A stretch of 61,729 nucleotides of DNA from an uncultured Clostridia bacterium (GCA_947625385.1 CANQOB010000009.1:1-61729), one strand, 5' to 3'; shown: positions 33,679 through 43,092, counted from the first letter of the stretch. Translations and numbers: made by a program. The notes: generated from the letters alone by a model not told the origin.

Positions 33679-34104
33679 ATGCGCCGTTTGTCGAGAATCG
33701 CCGCCCTGCTCGTTCCTGCGGCAGCGCTGTGCTGCGCGCTAACAGGCTGCATTCTTTGCGCCTCCCCCGTGTTTGTGGGAGGGACGGGCTACGAACTGTA
33801 TTTCGGAGACTCCTCCTCCGCCCGCATCCGCATGAGCGATGACCCCGTGCTCGACAAGCTGCTGCTCCCCTCGGTGCGCGGGGAAAGCGCGCGCTATGCG
33901 GGGGACCGGTACGAAGAGCTCAAAGAGCGGTTCTGCGCCGAACTCGTCTTTTGCGAGACGGCGGACGGAACGGTGAATTACTATCTCCGCTCTCCGCGCT
34001 TGGGCGCATGCGTCCGTCTCAAAGAGGGAGACGTCAATCTGCACATCGCCGTGCGCGGCGAGGTGACGGCGGCGGGCACGCCCCTCATTTTCGGCGGATT
34101 TTGA
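33679..34104 (+). CDS. small lipoprotein of unknown function
   Basis: A 141-residue protein with a signal peptide and lipobox 'ALTGC' (Cys near residue 24), so it should be a membrane-anchored lipoprotein. The mature part is a small mixed alpha/beta domain with no recognised motif. The ATG sits directly after the T-tract of a terminator hairpin, and its ribosome binding site lies in that hairpin. Expression may need read-through and opening of the stem. Confidence 0.75.
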   Translation: MRRLSRIAALLVPAAALCCALTGCILCASPVFVGGTGYELYFGDSSSARIRMSDDPVLDKLLLPSVRGESARYAGDRYEELKERFCAELVFCETADGTVNYYLRSPRLGACVRLKEGDVNLHIAVRGEVTAAGTPLIFGGF

Positions 34105-34161
34105 TGTATAAAATCCGCAGAGGCGGGAAATCATCTACATAACGAATTTTCGGAGGATATT

Positions 34162-34797
34162 ATGAAAGAAGAAAAAACGAGCAGCAAGAAAAGAGTGATC
34201 TACTATGTGATCTTGGGAATCTGCGCGGCGCTTCTCATCACCGCCATCGTTCTCACGGTGTACTTTGTCACGAGAGGGACGACAAGCGTCGTGGAAAACC
34301 CTCCCCCCGTTGACGGTCCCGACGATCCCAAAGACCCCGACGACAACCCCGACGACCCCCCTGTGAGCGGCGACGCAGTCACGTTCGTCTCGCCCATCGA
34401 ACGGGACATCAAGACCGCGTTCTACGAGATGTTCGAAAACGTCACGATGAACTATTGGTACTATTTCCATGAGGGCGTCGACTATCTCGCCGACGTTGGT
34501 ACGGAAGTGGTGGCGATCGCGGACGGCACGGTGACCTATGTGGACAACGACGAGTATCTCGGCTATGAGATTCGCATCCAACATGAGGACGGCTTCGAAT
34601 CCCGCTATCATTTCGCGGCGCCCGTCTCGGGGCTGAAAGCGGGTGACAAAGTCGAACAGGGGCAGACGATCGCAACGGTCGCGGAAGAAGAGGGGAACGA
34701 AAAGTTTCTCGGTCCGCATCTGCACTTCGAGATGCTCAAAGCGGGCGAGCAGGTAGACCCCGCCGCCTATCTCGACATCGTTCTCGAAGAGAAATGA
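34162..34797 (+). CDS. membrane-anchored M23 (LytM) peptidase, SpoIIQ-like
   Basis: A 211-residue protein, ATG 34162 after GGAGG. A short basic start is followed by one membrane helix ('VIYYVILGICAALLITAIVLTVYF', in two parts), a Pro/Asp-rich linker (about 48-70) and a LytM domain. Zinc ligands are intact: 'HEGVDYLA' and 'HLHFEM'. The build (single helix plus LytM) is that of SpoIIQ-type proteins of sporulating Clostridia or of other wall-remodelling endopeptidases. Intact ligands suggest real peptidoglycan hydrolysis. The sporulation link is inference. Confidence 0.85.
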   Translation: MKEEKTSSKKRVIYYVILGICAALLITAIVLTVYFVTRGTTSVVENPPPVDGPDDPKDPDDNPDDPPVSGDAVTFVSPIERDIKTAFYEMFENVTMNYWYYFHEGVDYLADVGTEVVAIADGTVTYVDNDEYLGYEIRIQHEDGFESRYHFAAPVSGLKAGDKVEQGQTIATVAEEEGNEKFLGPHLHFEMLKAGEQVDPAAYLDIVLEEK

Positions 34798-34803
34798 GAA
34801 AAA

Positions 34804-34828
34804 GGGGACCCGCGCGGTCCCTTTTTTT
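34804..34828 (+). terminator. intrinsic terminator after the M23 gene
   Basis: GGGACC (34805-34810), loop CGCGC, GGTCCC (34816-34821), T7. Confidence 0.92.
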
Positions 34829-34862
34829 CCGCGAATCGGCAAACGGAATCGCGCGAAAATGT

Positions 34863-34891
34863 TTGACAACGCTACGAAAAACTTCTATAAT
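34863..34891 (+). promoter_or_regulatory. consensus sigma-A promoter of pheST
   Basis: TTGACA (34863-34868), 17-base spacer, TATAAT (34886-34891). Confidence 0.93.
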
Positions 34892-34897
34892 AGTAGA

Positions 34898-35137
34898 AAA
34901 GGCGATGATACGGAAGAGACGCGCCGTTTGCCGCGTTCCAGAGAGAGACCTCCGCGGCTGAGAGAGGTCTTGCGCAAAAGGCAGGCGCGGTATTCCCCCG
35001 CGAGCCGCTCCCCCGAAATGCACTTTAAGGAGAGCCGTATCCCGCGTCAAGGGAAAATGAGGCGCGCTTTGCGCGCGAACACAGGTGGTACCGCGTAATT
35101 TTTACGCCCTGTCGGCTTATGTCCGCAGGGCGTTTTT
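34898..35137 (+). promoter_or_regulatory. T-box leader, phenylalanine type
   Basis: The T-box consensus AGGTGGTACCGCG is at 35083-35095. Stem I holds a candidate TTC (Phe) specifier at 34936-34938, followed by the usual CAGAGAG. The terminator is CGCCCTG (35105-35111) with CAGGGCG (35126-35132) and T5. Uncharged tRNA-Phe should favour the antiterminator and switch on pheST. Confidence 0.93.
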
Positions 35138-35156
35138 CAGTTTGAAAGGAGAGAGG

Positions 35157-36176
35157 ATGGAAGATACCGAACACATCGTTGCCGAAGCAATGGCGGAGGC
35201 GGAGAGCGCGGAAAGTTCCCGCGCGCTCTATGAGGTCAAAATGAAGTTTTTGGGGCGCACGGGGAAGGTGACGGCGCTCCTCAAAGGCATGCGCGACGTC
35301 GCACAGGAGCTGCGCCCCGCTTTCGGCAAACGCATCAACGACCTGCGCGAAAAACTCGAGACGCTCTTCGAAGATCTCGAAAAAAAGGTCAAGAAGCGGG
35401 AATTGCAAAAGAAGCTTTCCGAGGAACAGATCGACGTCACGATGCCCGGACGCCGCACCGCGGCGGGCGCCTTGCACCCCATCACCCGCACGAGGGACGA
35501 GCTCATCGACATCTTCGCGGGAATGGGCTTCGAGGTGTTCGAAGGTCCGGAGATCGAGACGGAATACTATAACTTTACCGCGCTCAACACGCCCGCGGAC
35601 CATCCCGCGCGCGACATGCAGGATACGTTCTATATCCGCGACGGGATTCTCCTTCGCACCCAGACGAGCGCGGGGCAGATCCGTCTCATGGAGAAGAAGA
35701 AACCGCCCATCAAGATGCTGTCTCCCGGCCGCGTCTACCGCGCCGACGACGACGCGACCCATTCGCCCATGTTCCACCAGATGGAAGGGCTCGTGGTGGA
35801 CAAGAACGTCACGCTCTGCGACTTGCAGGGCATGCTCGACGAGTTCGCCCGCAAAATGTTTGCCGAGACGGCAAAGACGAGGCTGCGCCCCTCCTATTTC
35901 CCCTTTACGGAGCCGTCCGTCGAGGTGGACGTCTCCTGTTCGGCGTGCGGCGGGAAGGGCTGTTCGCTCTGCAAGGGGACGGGGTGGATAGAGGTGCTCG
36001 GCGCGGGCATGGTGAACAGACGCGTGCTCGAAAATTGCGGAATCGATTCCGCCGAATATGGCGGGTTCGCTTTCGGCATGGGAATCGAACGCATCGCGAT
36101 GCTCAAATACGGCGTCCGCCACATCCGCGCGTTCTTCGAAAACGATACGCGCTTTTTGGAACAGTTCAAGGACTGA
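35157..36176 (+). CDS. pheS: phenylalanyl-tRNA synthetase alpha subunit
   Basis: A 339-residue class II synthetase subunit; ATG 35157 has AAAGGAGAG before it, after the T-box. N-terminal coiled coil (about 1-85) for tRNA binding, then the catalytic core with '[10 protein letters not shown]', '[10 protein letters not shown]' (motif 2) and '[17 protein letters not shown]' (motif 3). A Cys-rich loop '[18 protein letters not shown]' is as in many Bacillota. Works as an alpha2-beta2 tetramer with PheT. Confidence 0.96.
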   Translation: MEDTEHIVAEAMAEAESAESSRALYEVKMKFLGRTGKVTALLKGMRDVAQELRPAFGKRINDLREKLETLFEDLEKKVKKRELQKKLSEEQIDVTMPGRRTAAGALHPITRTRDELIDIFAGMGFEVFEGPEIETEYYNFTALNTPADHPARDMQDTFYIRDGILLRTQTSAGQIRLMEKKKPPIKMLSPGRVYRADDDATHSPMFHQMEGLVVDKNVTLCDLQGMLDEFARKMFAETAKTRLRPSYFPFTEPSVEVDVSCSACGGKGCSLCKGTGWIEVLGAGMVNRRVLENCGIDSAEYGGFAFGMGIERIAMLKYGVRHIRAFFENDTRFLEQFKD

Positions 36177-36189
36177 CGGGAGGAGACAG

Positions 36190-38577
36190 ATGAAAGTATT
36201 GTTTTCATGGCTGAAAGAGTATGTGGAGATCGACATCTCCGCCGAGGCGCTGCAAGAAAAACTCTTCTCGTGCGGGCTCGAAGTGGAGGAGCTCATCTAT
36301 CTCGGGGAGAATGTGGAGCACGTCGTCACGGGGCGCATCGTCGGGTGCGAGAAGCATCCAGACGCAGACAGACTCACCGTCTGCACCGTGGATTGCGGCG
36401 GATACGGCATCAAACAGATCGTCACCGCGGCGACCAATGTGTTCGAGGGTGCGTGCGTGCCCTGTGCGCTGGACGGCGCCATCGTGCGCGACGGCGAAGG
36501 CTCCCGCAAGATCAAGACGGGGAAACTGCGCGGCGTACTCTCGGAGGGAATGTTCTGCTCGGGCGAGGAACTCGGGATAGGGGACGATTTTTACGAGGGA
36601 GCGGGCATAAACGGCATCCTCATCCTCGATGAAGGCACCGCGCCCGGCGCGGATATCCGTCCCGTCGTGGGTATCGACGACTACATTTTCGACATCGCGG
36701 TGACCGCCAACCGTCCCGACTGCCAGAGCGTCTACGGCATCGCGCGCGAGGTCGCCGCTTGCTTGAAGAAACCCCTCAAAGAGCTCGAATGCGGCTACCA
36801 TGTCCGAAGGACGGACGTCAAGATCTCCGTCGAAGTGCGGGAGCCCGCGCTCTGTCCGCGCTATTTGGGGCATTATCTTTGCGATGTGAAGATCGCCCCG
36901 AGCCCCCGCCTCATGCGCAGAAGGCTCGCCGCGCTCGGCTTGCGCTCCGTCAACAATATCGTGGACATCACCAACTATGTCCTTCTCGAAGTGGGGCAGC
37001 CCATGCACGCCTTCGACAGACGCTTCCTGCACGGCGATCAAATCATTGTCCGCCACGCGGAGGAGGGGGAGACGATCGTCACCCTCGACGAAAAGGAATT
37101 TACGCTGCGCCGCGACGATCTTCTCATCTGCGACGGGGAGAGACCCGTTGCGCTCGCGGGCATCATGGGCGGTCTCAACAGTGAGATCGGGCAGGACACG
37201 GCGGAAGTGTTCTTCGAGGCGGCGAGCTTCGCGCGCGCCTGCGTGCGCAGGACCTCCCGCGCGCTCGGGCAGCGGAGCGATTCTTCCGCCCGCTTCGAGA
37301 GGGGCGTAGACGCCTGTTATTCGCCGTATGCGGGGATGGAACGCGCTCTGCACCTCGTAGAGGAGCTCGGCTGCGGCACCGTGACCGACTGCAAAGCGGA
37401 CGTAGGGAGCGCATGCGCCGATCGCTCTTTTTCGGTCAGCTACCGAAAATTGGACAAGATTCTCGGCATCCATGTCCCCGAAGAGGAGGTGCAAGGCATC
37501 CTCACGCGGCTCGGCTTCGAACCCGGGGACGCTTCGAAGGAGCAATTCACCGTCCATGTCCCCTCATGGCGCACGGACATCGACCTCGACGCCGATATTG
37601 CCGAGGAAGTCATCCGCATGTACGGATACGGGCACCTCAAACCCACCTTCCTCGAAAACGCCGCCGTGACGCACGGCGGGCTCACCCCCGCGCAGAGGGC
37701 GCAGAGGCACTTCAAGGAGGTCGTCGCCCGCGTGGGCTACTGCGAAGCTTACGGCTTTTCCTTCTATTCGCCCAAGGACTTCGACCTTTTGCGTCTGCCT
37801 GCGGACGCGCCCGAGCGCCGCTCTTTGAAGATCGCCAACCCCATCGGGGAGGACCTCTCCGTCCTGCGGACGATTTTGGCGCCCACGATGATCGCGAACG
37901 TCGTCCGCAACGTGCGCCGCGGGAACGAAACGGGCCGTCTCTTCGAATGTGCGCATGTCTTTCTCCCGCGGGAGGAGGGACTTCCCGAGGAGCGGATGCA
38001 CGCCTCGTTTGCTCTGTGGGGAGCGGGCGACTTTTTCGACCTCAAAGGGCTGTTCGAGAGCATCGCAGAGGCATTCGGGATTCGGTTTACGTTTGTGCGG
38101 GGCGAGAAGTCTTTCCTGCACCCGGGCGTGACCGCAAACGTCCTTTCAGATGGGCGGGAAGTGGGCTGGCTGGGGGAATTGCACCCCGAGATCTGCGAGG
38201 AACTCGCGCTGGAAAAGAAGGCGGTGTTCGGCGAACTCGACTACGACGCCATCTGCGGACAATTCCGCAAGACGTTTGCCTATCACACCGTCCCGGCATA
38301 TCCCGCCGCAGCGCGCGACCTCGCCGTCGTGGTCGGGGAGCAGACGACGTGCGCCGAACTCACCGACTGTATCCTGCGCGCCTGCAAAGCGGTCACGAAA
38401 GCCGAACTGTTCGACGTCTACCGTGACAGCCGTCTCGGCGAGGGAAAAAAGAGCATGGCGGTGCGCATCACGTTCGCACCGGGAGCGGATAAGCCGCTCA
38501 CGCCGGAGGCGACGGACGCATACTTTTGCAAGATCGTGGACAGATTGCACCGTGACCTCGGCGCGGAATTGAGATAA
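36190..38577 (+). CDS. pheT: phenylalanyl-tRNA synthetase beta subunit
   Basis: A 795-residue protein, 13 bases after pheS, ATG 36190 behind GGAGGAG. Order: N-terminal tRNA-binding (OB) domain ('GRIVGCEKHPDADRLTVC'), B3/B4 editing region, B5 DNA-binding-like domain, catalytic-like core and a C-terminal anticodon-binding ferredoxin-fold domain ('SLREGKKSMAVRITF' region). Full family length. The editing region removes mischarged tyrosine. Confidence 0.96.
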   Translation: MKVLFSWLKEYVEIDISAEALQEKLFSCGLEVEELIYLGENVEHVVTGRIVGCEKHPDADRLTVCTVDCGGYGIKQIVTAATNVFEGACVPCALDGAIVRDGEGSRKIKTGKLRGVLSEGMFCSGEELGIGDDFYEGAGINGILILDEGTAPGADIRPVVGIDDYIFDIAVTANRPDCQSVYGIAREVAACLKKPLKELECGYHVRRTDVKISVEVREPALCPRYLGHYLCDVKIAPSPRLMRRRLAALGLRSVNNIVDITNYVLLEVGQPMHAFDRRFLHGDQIIVRHAEEGETIVTLDEKEFTLRRDDLLICDGERPVALAGIMGGLNSEIGQDTAEVFFEAASFARACVRRTSRALGQRSDSSARFERGVDACYSPYAGMERALHLVEELGCGTVTDCKADVGSACADRSFSVSYRKLDKILGIHVPEEEVQGILTRLGFEPGDASKEQFTVHVPSWRTDIDLDADIAEEVIRMYGYGHLKPTFLENAAVTHGGLTPAQRAQRHFKEVVARVGYCEAYGFSFYSPKDFDLLRLPADAPERRSLKIANPIGEDLSVLRTILAPTMIANVVRNVRRGNETGRLFECAHVFLPREEGLPEERMHASFALWGAGDFFDLKGLFESIAEAFGIRFTFVRGEKSFLHPGVTANVLSDGREVGWLGELHPEICEELALEKKAVFGELDYDAICGQFRKTFAYHTVPAYPAAARDLAVVVGEQTTCAELTDCILRACKAVTKAELFDVYRDSRLGEGKKSMAVRITFAPGADKPLTPEATDAYFCKIVDRLHRDLGAELR

Positions 38578-38582
38578 CGAAA

Positions 38583-38612
38583 AGCGCACCCGTTTCGGGT
38601 GCGCTGATTTTT
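38583..38612 (+). terminator. intrinsic terminator of pheST
   Basis: AGCGCACCCG (38583-38592), loop TTT, CGGGTGCGCT (38596-38605), then GATTTTT. Confidence 0.9.
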
Positions 38613-38630
38613 GTTTTGGAATTTTTTCTT

Positions 38631-38667
38631 GCGCGGCGGCTTCGAGAGAAGCCGCCGCGCTCTTTTG
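38631..38667 (+). repeat. recurring terminator hairpin, copy 1
   Basis: GCGCGGCGGCTTC (38631-38643), loop GAGA, GAAGCCGCCGCGC (38648-38660), then TCTTTT. Near-identical stems occur at about 48238 and 51184, all beside the BspA-like lipoprotein genes. Confidence 0.85.
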
Positions 38668-38799
38668 TTTACACCTATTTTTTGTCCATGTTGATAAGAC
38701 AAAAGGGGCAATTTTTCTTATAAAATAGGGCGCGCGAAAGAAATTTTCGTGCGTCAGAAAAAATTTTTCGAAAATTTTTAGATTTTATCAAAAAAACAC

Positions 38800-38826
38800 T
38801 TGACAAGCAGGGGGGGGTGGTATAAT
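38800..38826 (+). promoter_or_regulatory. promoter with G8 tract in the spacer, copy 1
   Basis: TTGACA (38800-38805), 15-base spacer with eight G (38810-38817), TATAAT (38821-38826). The spacer is two bases short of ideal, and the G-tract could change length by slippage. Downstream, GCCGAAAC...GAAAACTTCGTGGATAAC is shared with the copy at 48427. Confidence 0.8.
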
Positions 38827-38890
38827 AGTAAGTGCCGAAACGCGAAAACTTCGTGGATAACGGCAAATAAAACTTTTTTAGGAGGAATGT

Positions 38891-40747
38891 ATGAACACCA
38901 AGAAATGGCTCACACTGGGACTTTCCGTGGCGCTCGCCGGCTGCCTCGGCTGGGCGGTCGCCGCCTGCGCTCCCACACAGCCCAACCCGAACGAGGGCGA
39001 CAACCCCGGCGTCGTCGACCCGAATGACCCCGACAAGCCCGACAACCCGAACAACCCCGACAACCCGAACAACCCCGATAATCCCGGGGAGGGCGACGTC
39101 ACCCCCGACGCCGACCTCGACACCCGCGAATTCTGGGTGACCGGTGCAGGTGCGGGCGACCTCTCCACTTGCAGCTGGACGGCTCTCAAACCCGACTTCA
39201 AGCTCACAAAAGAGCCGAAGAAAGATGCGGAGGGCTTCACCCTCTACACCATCCAATTCAAGATCTATGCCGGCGGCGACAGCTTCAAGATCAGGCAAAA
39301 TGAGAAAGACGAGAACGGCGCCCTCAAATGGACTGACGGCACCTATTTCGGCATCGATGAAGTGCGCAACGCTTCGGGTACCTTCATCGACGCGGGCACG
39401 AAGAACATCGGCGTGGCAACGGGAAAAGACGGCATTTACAAGTTCACCGTACATACCAAACCGTCTCCCGCCCCTTGGAAAGACAATTACGTGAGCTGGG
39501 AACTCGTTGAGAGCGTCACCCCGCCCACGACGACGGAAGATATGTATATCGTCGGCAAACTTGCCGCCTATCCCAAGAACGATTGGCCCGACTACGGCGT
39601 CATTGAGAACTGCATCCACATGACCTTCGACGGGGATAAGACTTGGAGCGCGACGATCACCGTAAAGGAAGGCGACCAGTTCAAAGTCTATAACAAACTC
39701 AACAAGCAGTACTATCCCGACCAGGGCGGGAACCTTGGTCGTCCGAGCGACGCCCCTGACGGTCTGTTCGAAGTCACTTGGGTTTCCGGTGCGCTCAAAC
39801 CGACCCTCAAACACGTCCATACCTATTCGAAGTGGGCTTATGACAGCGAGAACCACTGGAAGGCTTGTGATTTTGATAATGCGAAAGACGAAAGCAGTGT
39901 TGAGGCGCACGATTTCTCGCAGGGCGACACTTGCAAGTGCGGGTTCCAACAGGAAGCCGACCCCGACTGGAAGATCAACGATGACGGTACCCTCAACGAG
40001 TACACGGGGGACTACACCAATCTGAAAATCCCCGCCGACCTGACGGTATTCCCCGATTTCGGGAAACTCTTCGGCATGGGCAAGAACAACACCTATGAAC
40101 CCGCAAAGTGCGACCAAGCGAACCTCGCCAAAGTGCAGTCCGTAACGGTCGACCCGAAGAACGAACACTTCAAAGTCGAAAATAATGCAGTCCTCTCCAC
40201 CGACGGTACCGTTCTCTACATGTATCTTCCGTACAGCACGGAAACTTCCGTCACCTTCGAGAACGTGACGACGGTCAACAATTCCGCGTTCTATTATAAC
40301 ACGACCGTAACATCGGTCAGCTTCCCCAAGGCAGTGACTGTCGGGAAATACGCGTTCAGTAATGCAAGCAAACTGCAAACGATCTCTTTCCCGAAGGCAG
40401 AGACTCTCTCCGCATATTGTTTCGCCGAAACGACGATCAAGGATGTCGAATTTGAGAGTGTGAGAACAATCAAATCCGATGTTTTCTATAATTGCAATGA
40501 GTTAAAAACGATCGTATTCGGCGAGCAACTGTCGGACATTAGCGAAGGAAAGATAATCTCCGGAAAGACGACTCTCACGTCTGTCACCGTCAAGGCGACG
40601 ACCCCGCCCAGGGCAAGCACATGGGGGATCGGCTTGTACAGCAGCGACCCGACAAAGGTCTATGTCCCCGCAGCGAGCGTAGACGCCTACAAGGCTGCCG
40701 AGGTATGGTCGAAGTTCGCAAACCTGATCGTTGCGATCGAAGAGTAA
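38891..40747 (+). CDS. BspA-like lipoprotein with carbohydrate-binding-like domains
   Basis: A 618-residue protein, ATG 38891 behind AGGAGG. The signal peptide has two possible lipoboxes, 'ALAGC' (Cys about 18) and 'AVAAC' (Cys about 26). A Pro/Asp/Asn repeat linker (about 30-70) leads to two beta-sandwich domains like starch-binding modules ('FWVTGAGAGDLS', 'DMYIVGKLAAYPKNDWP'), a short Cys/His/Trp repeat ('HTYSKWAYDSENHWKAC'), and leucine-rich repeats of the BspA/LRR_5 type near 430-600 with 'YAF' and 'F-P-K-A' turns. It should sit on the outer face of the membrane and bind glycans or proteins. The signal peptide is nearly identical to that of the gene at 48519. Confidence 0.85.
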   Translation: MNTKKWLTLGLSVALAGCLGWAVAACAPTQPNPNEGDNPGVVDPNDPDKPDNPNNPDNPNNPDNPGEGDVTPDADLDTREFWVTGAGAGDLSTCSWTALKPDFKLTKEPKKDAEGFTLYTIQFKIYAGGDSFKIRQNEKDENGALKWTDGTYFGIDEVRNASGTFIDAGTKNIGVATGKDGIYKFTVHTKPSPAPWKDNYVSWELVESVTPPTTTEDMYIVGKLAAYPKNDWPDYGVIENCIHMTFDGDKTWSATITVKEGDQFKVYNKLNKQYYPDQGGNLGRPSDAPDGLFEVTWVSGALKPTLKHVHTYSKWAYDSENHWKACDFDNAKDESSVEAHDFSQGDTCKCGFQQEADPDWKINDDGTLNEYTGDYTNLKIPADLTVFPDFGKLFGMGKNNTYEPAKCDQANLAKVQSVTVDPKNEHFKVENNAVLSTDGTVLYMYLPYSTETSVTFENVTTVNNSAFYYNTTVTSVSFPKAVTVGKYAFSNASKLQTISFPKAETLSAYCFAETTIKDVEFESVRTIKSDVFYNCNELKTIVFGEQLSDISEGKIISGKTTLTSVTVKATTPPRASTWGIGLYSSDPTKVYVPAASVDAYKAAEVWSKFANLIVAIEE

Positions 40748-40771
40748 CCCAATCGCACATACCTTGTTTAT

Positions 40772-40842
40772 ACATTCCCTTCATTCAATATCGGGGACGC
40801 GGGGGTCACCCTGCGTTCCCCCCCGAAAGGGGGGAACTTGGG
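40772..40842 (+). repeat. intergenic repeat, copy 1
   Basis: Follows the first BspA-like gene. It shares 'GACGCGGGG...CCCTGCGTTCCCCCC' and a C-tract/G-tract hairpin with 51095-51165, which follows the other near-paralogous lipoprotein gene. Confidence 0.6.
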
Positions 40843-40898
40843 TTTTCGCGCTCGCGTGGGCGGTAGGGACCGCCGCACGCCCCCTCGCGGATGCCACC

Positions 40899-40946
40899 GC
40901 TAATTCGCTCGACGAAAAGATTTCGCAGAAAGATTTTCGTCGAAAC
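40899..40946 (+). repeat. dispersed repeat, orientation 1
   Basis: Begins GCTAATTCGCTCGACGAAAA (40899-40918) and ends AGATTTTCGTCGAAAC. The reverse complement is found at 48001-48052 with a few changes. Confidence 0.75.
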
Positions 40947-41022
40947 ATAGAAAATTCCGTTAAAAAACCCGAAAATAATTTTCGGGTTTTGAGAATTATT
41001 TACTCATTCTTTTTGAAATCGC

Positions 41023-41050
41023 TTGACAAACGAGGAGAGGGTGCTATAAT
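41023..41050 (+). promoter_or_regulatory. sigma-A promoter of the second lipoprotein gene
   Basis: TTGACA (41023-41028), 16-base spacer rich in purines (GAGGAGAGGG), TATAAT (41045-41050). Related in layout to the G8 promoters but without a long G run. Confidence 0.85.
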
Positions 41051-41099
41051 GAAAAACGCCGAACGTGAAATTCGGTAAAAAAATTCATTGGAGGAAGAG

Positions 41100-42173
41100 A
41101 TGAAACGCAAAACACTGATCGCACTGATCGCGTTGCTCGCGGCGTTATGCCTCGGCTGCGTGACCGCATGTGCCCCGCAAAACGGGAACGATGTTCCCCC
41201 TTCGGCCGAGACCCCGGGCGAGACCCCGGGCGAGGACGACCCGAACAAGACCCCGGGTGAGGACGACCCGACCGAGCCTCCCGGTGAGACCCCGGGTGAG
41301 ACCCCGGGTGAGGACGACCCGACCGAGCCTCCCGAAGAGGAGGAGCCCGAAGAGGATCCCTCTGTTCCCAAGCACAACTGGGGAGAATGGAAAACGCTCA
41401 GCGAGCCGACCTGCGGCCGCTCGGGAACCAAAACGCGCCAGTGCCGGGACTGCGGAGAGGTGGAGACCGTGCCCATCCTTGCGACCCTCGACCACGTCGG
41501 AGGGGAATGGCAGAGCGACGCAAGCAGCCATTGGAAGGTATGCACGAAGTGCGGAGCGCCTTTTTGGATCGACCCCCACGACGGCTATCCCTGCTCGGTT
41601 TGCGGCTATGACGTAACGGAAGCCTCCGTCGGCTTGTCTTTCGAGGAGAACGAGACACAAGACGGTTATCTCGTGAGCGGGAGGGGCGAATGCGGAGACT
41701 CCATCATCGTCATCCCCGCCGAGCATGAGGACAAACCCGTTGTCGGCATAACCGACGGTGCGTTCACCGTGGACAAAAATCTCAAACAGATCATCATTCC
41801 CGAGGGTGTGAAAACGATCGGCAATGGGGCGTTCGGAATGAGCGGGCTCACCGAGATCGAGCTTCCCTCCACGATCACCTCGATCGGAAGCGATGCGTTC
41901 TTTGATTGCACTTCGCTGCAAAGAGTCGTCCTTTCCGAGGGCATCGAGACCGTGAGCGAAGGCTGTTTCAGCGGCTGCTCCAACCTTTCGGAGGTCGTGC
42001 TCCCCGCAAGTCTCAAAACCGTCAAAGCGCGGGCGTTCGAGTACTGCACCTCGCTGACCGACATCCGCTTTGCGGGCGATTCGACGCAGTGGGGGAATGT
42101 CACCAAGGAAGAAACATGGAACAAGGACGCGGGAGAATGCACCGTGACCTATTCCTACAAGGAAAACGCCTGA
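41100..42173 (+). CDS. BspA-like leucine-rich-repeat lipoprotein
   Basis: A 357-residue protein, ATG 41100 behind GGAGGA. Signal peptide with lipobox 'VTAC' (Cys about 24), then a Thr-Pro-Gly-Glu repeat linker (about 35-85). A Cys-pair domain ('EPTCGRSGTKTRQCRDCGE', 'WKVCTKCGAPFW', 'YPCSVCGYD') follows, and then four to five BspA-type leucine-rich repeats ('IIIPEGVKTIGNGAFGMSGLTEIELPS' style, about 23 residues each). Such proteins mediate adhesion or binding at the surface. Same family class as the genes at 38891 and 48519 but shorter. Confidence 0.85.
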   Translation: MKRKTLIALIALLAALCLGCVTACAPQNGNDVPPSAETPGETPGEDDPNKTPGEDDPTEPPGETPGETPGEDDPTEPPEEEEPEEDPSVPKHNWGEWKTLSEPTCGRSGTKTRQCRDCGEVETVPILATLDHVGGEWQSDASSHWKVCTKCGAPFWIDPHDGYPCSVCGYDVTEASVGLSFEENETQDGYLVSGRGECGDSIIVIPAEHEDKPVVGITDGAFTVDKNLKQIIIPEGVKTIGNGAFGMSGLTEIELPSTITSIGSDAFFDCTSLQRVVLSEGIETVSEGCFSGCSNLSEVVLPASLKTVKARAFEYCTSLTDIRFAGDSTQWGNVTKEETWNKDAGECTVTYSYKENA

Positions 42174-42190
42174 ACCGGCAGGCGTTCGGC

Positions 42191-42217
42191 GGGGAGGCAG
42201 ATGCCTCCCCGTTTTTT
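42191..42217 (+). terminator. intrinsic terminator between convergent genes
   Basis: GGGGAGGCA (42191-42199) pairs with TGCCTCCCC (42202-42210), then GTTTTTT. Confidence 0.88.
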
Positions 42218-43092
42218 CATAGCTCCTTGATGTTGGAGATCTTGCCGTCCTCCGTCTCCACGCGGAAGTAGCGCACGTCAAAGACGTTTTTCTTCCGCGG
42301 ATAGACGAGCCCCACCTCGTTCGTTCTGTCCGTGAGCACCGCGGAGGTATAGTTTCCCAAAAATTCTTTGAGCGCATCCGCCTTCTCCGCGAGCGAGGGG
42401 GCGAGGAAGGGTACGCAGTCCGCGCCGATGAGCGCGCTCTCGAAGAGGGCGAGGGCATAGGTCGCCGCGCAGGGCTCCCGCGCCGTGCGGATGGAGCAGG
42501 TTTTCATCTCCCCGTTCTCCCACTCCGCGACCGCGGAATGCCCCATGCAGTCGTGGAAGGGAATCTCCGCCCTGACGGTGCCGCCCCGCTCTGACACCGT
42601 GCCGTCCGAGAGGACCTTGATCTCGCCCGCCGCCGAGAGGACGGCAAAGCAGCCGTCGCCTTCGAGGAGAAAGCAGTCTCCCGCCCTTTCGAGGGTGCTC
42701 CGTTCGAAGCGGTCGTCCAAATCGAGGATGCAAAAGCGGTCGCGGTCCTCAAAGATCAGCTGCACTTTTTGCTGCAACGTGAGCGTAAAGCGCACGCCGT
42801 CCAACTTTTTTTGCCACAAAACGTGCAGAGAGGCGTCCTCGCGCAGAAATCCGCTGCAATAGAGGGCGAGCCCCTCGCGCGCGTAATAGAGCGAGACCTG
42901 TGGGGGCGGGTCGAACAGAAACGCTTCGTCGAGACAGAAGCGCACGGGGTGGAAACCCGCGGGTTTGAGCTCCACAAAGTGTTTTTGCGCGATATCGAGC
43001 TCCGCCGCCCGCTCGAAGGTGTCCACGATTCCGAGATAGAGCCCGCTCACGGTGAGCGAGCACTTCTTGTCCGCCAAAAAGAGAATACGCAT
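42217..43092 (-). CDS. hypothetical protein
   Basis: A 291-residue soluble protein on the minus strand. ATG 43092 is preferred because the coding-like sequence 'MRILFLADKKCSLTVSG' begins there; only a weak AGAG lies before it, and an in-frame ATG 75 bases upstream exists. It looks beta-rich with many short hydrophobic strands and no catalytic motif I can name. A TTGACA-like -35 lies near 43126 in the divergent gap but the -10 is poor. Function unknown. Confidence 0.65.
   Translation of the reverse strand: MRILFLADKKCSLTVSGLYLGIVDTFERAAELDIAQKHFVELKPAGFHPVRFCLDEAFLFDPPPQVSLYYAREGLALYCSGFLREDASLHVLWQKKLDGVRFTLTLQQKVQLIFEDRDRFCILDLDDRFERSTLERAGDCFLLEGDGCFAVLSAAGEIKVLSDGTVSERGGTVRAEIPFHDCMGHSAVAEWENGEMKTCSIRTAREPCAATYALALFESALIGADCVPFLAPSLAEKADALKEFLGNYTSAVLTDRTNEVGLVYPRKKNVFDVRYFRVETEDGKISNIKEL

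Larger units (their letters stand above)
38578..38890. other. intergenic region with two terminators and a G-tract promoter
   Basis: No gene. It holds the pheST terminator, a second long hairpin that recurs elsewhere, an A+T-rich stretch, and the promoter of the lipoprotein gene at 38891. Confidence 0.7.
40748..41099. other. intergenic region with dispersed repeats
   Basis: No gene. Holds a repeat shared with 51095-51165 (GGACGCGGGGGTCACCCTG, then TGCGTTCCCCCC and a C7-GAAA-G6 hairpin), an inverted copy of the element at 48001-48052, and the next promoter. Confidence 0.6.
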
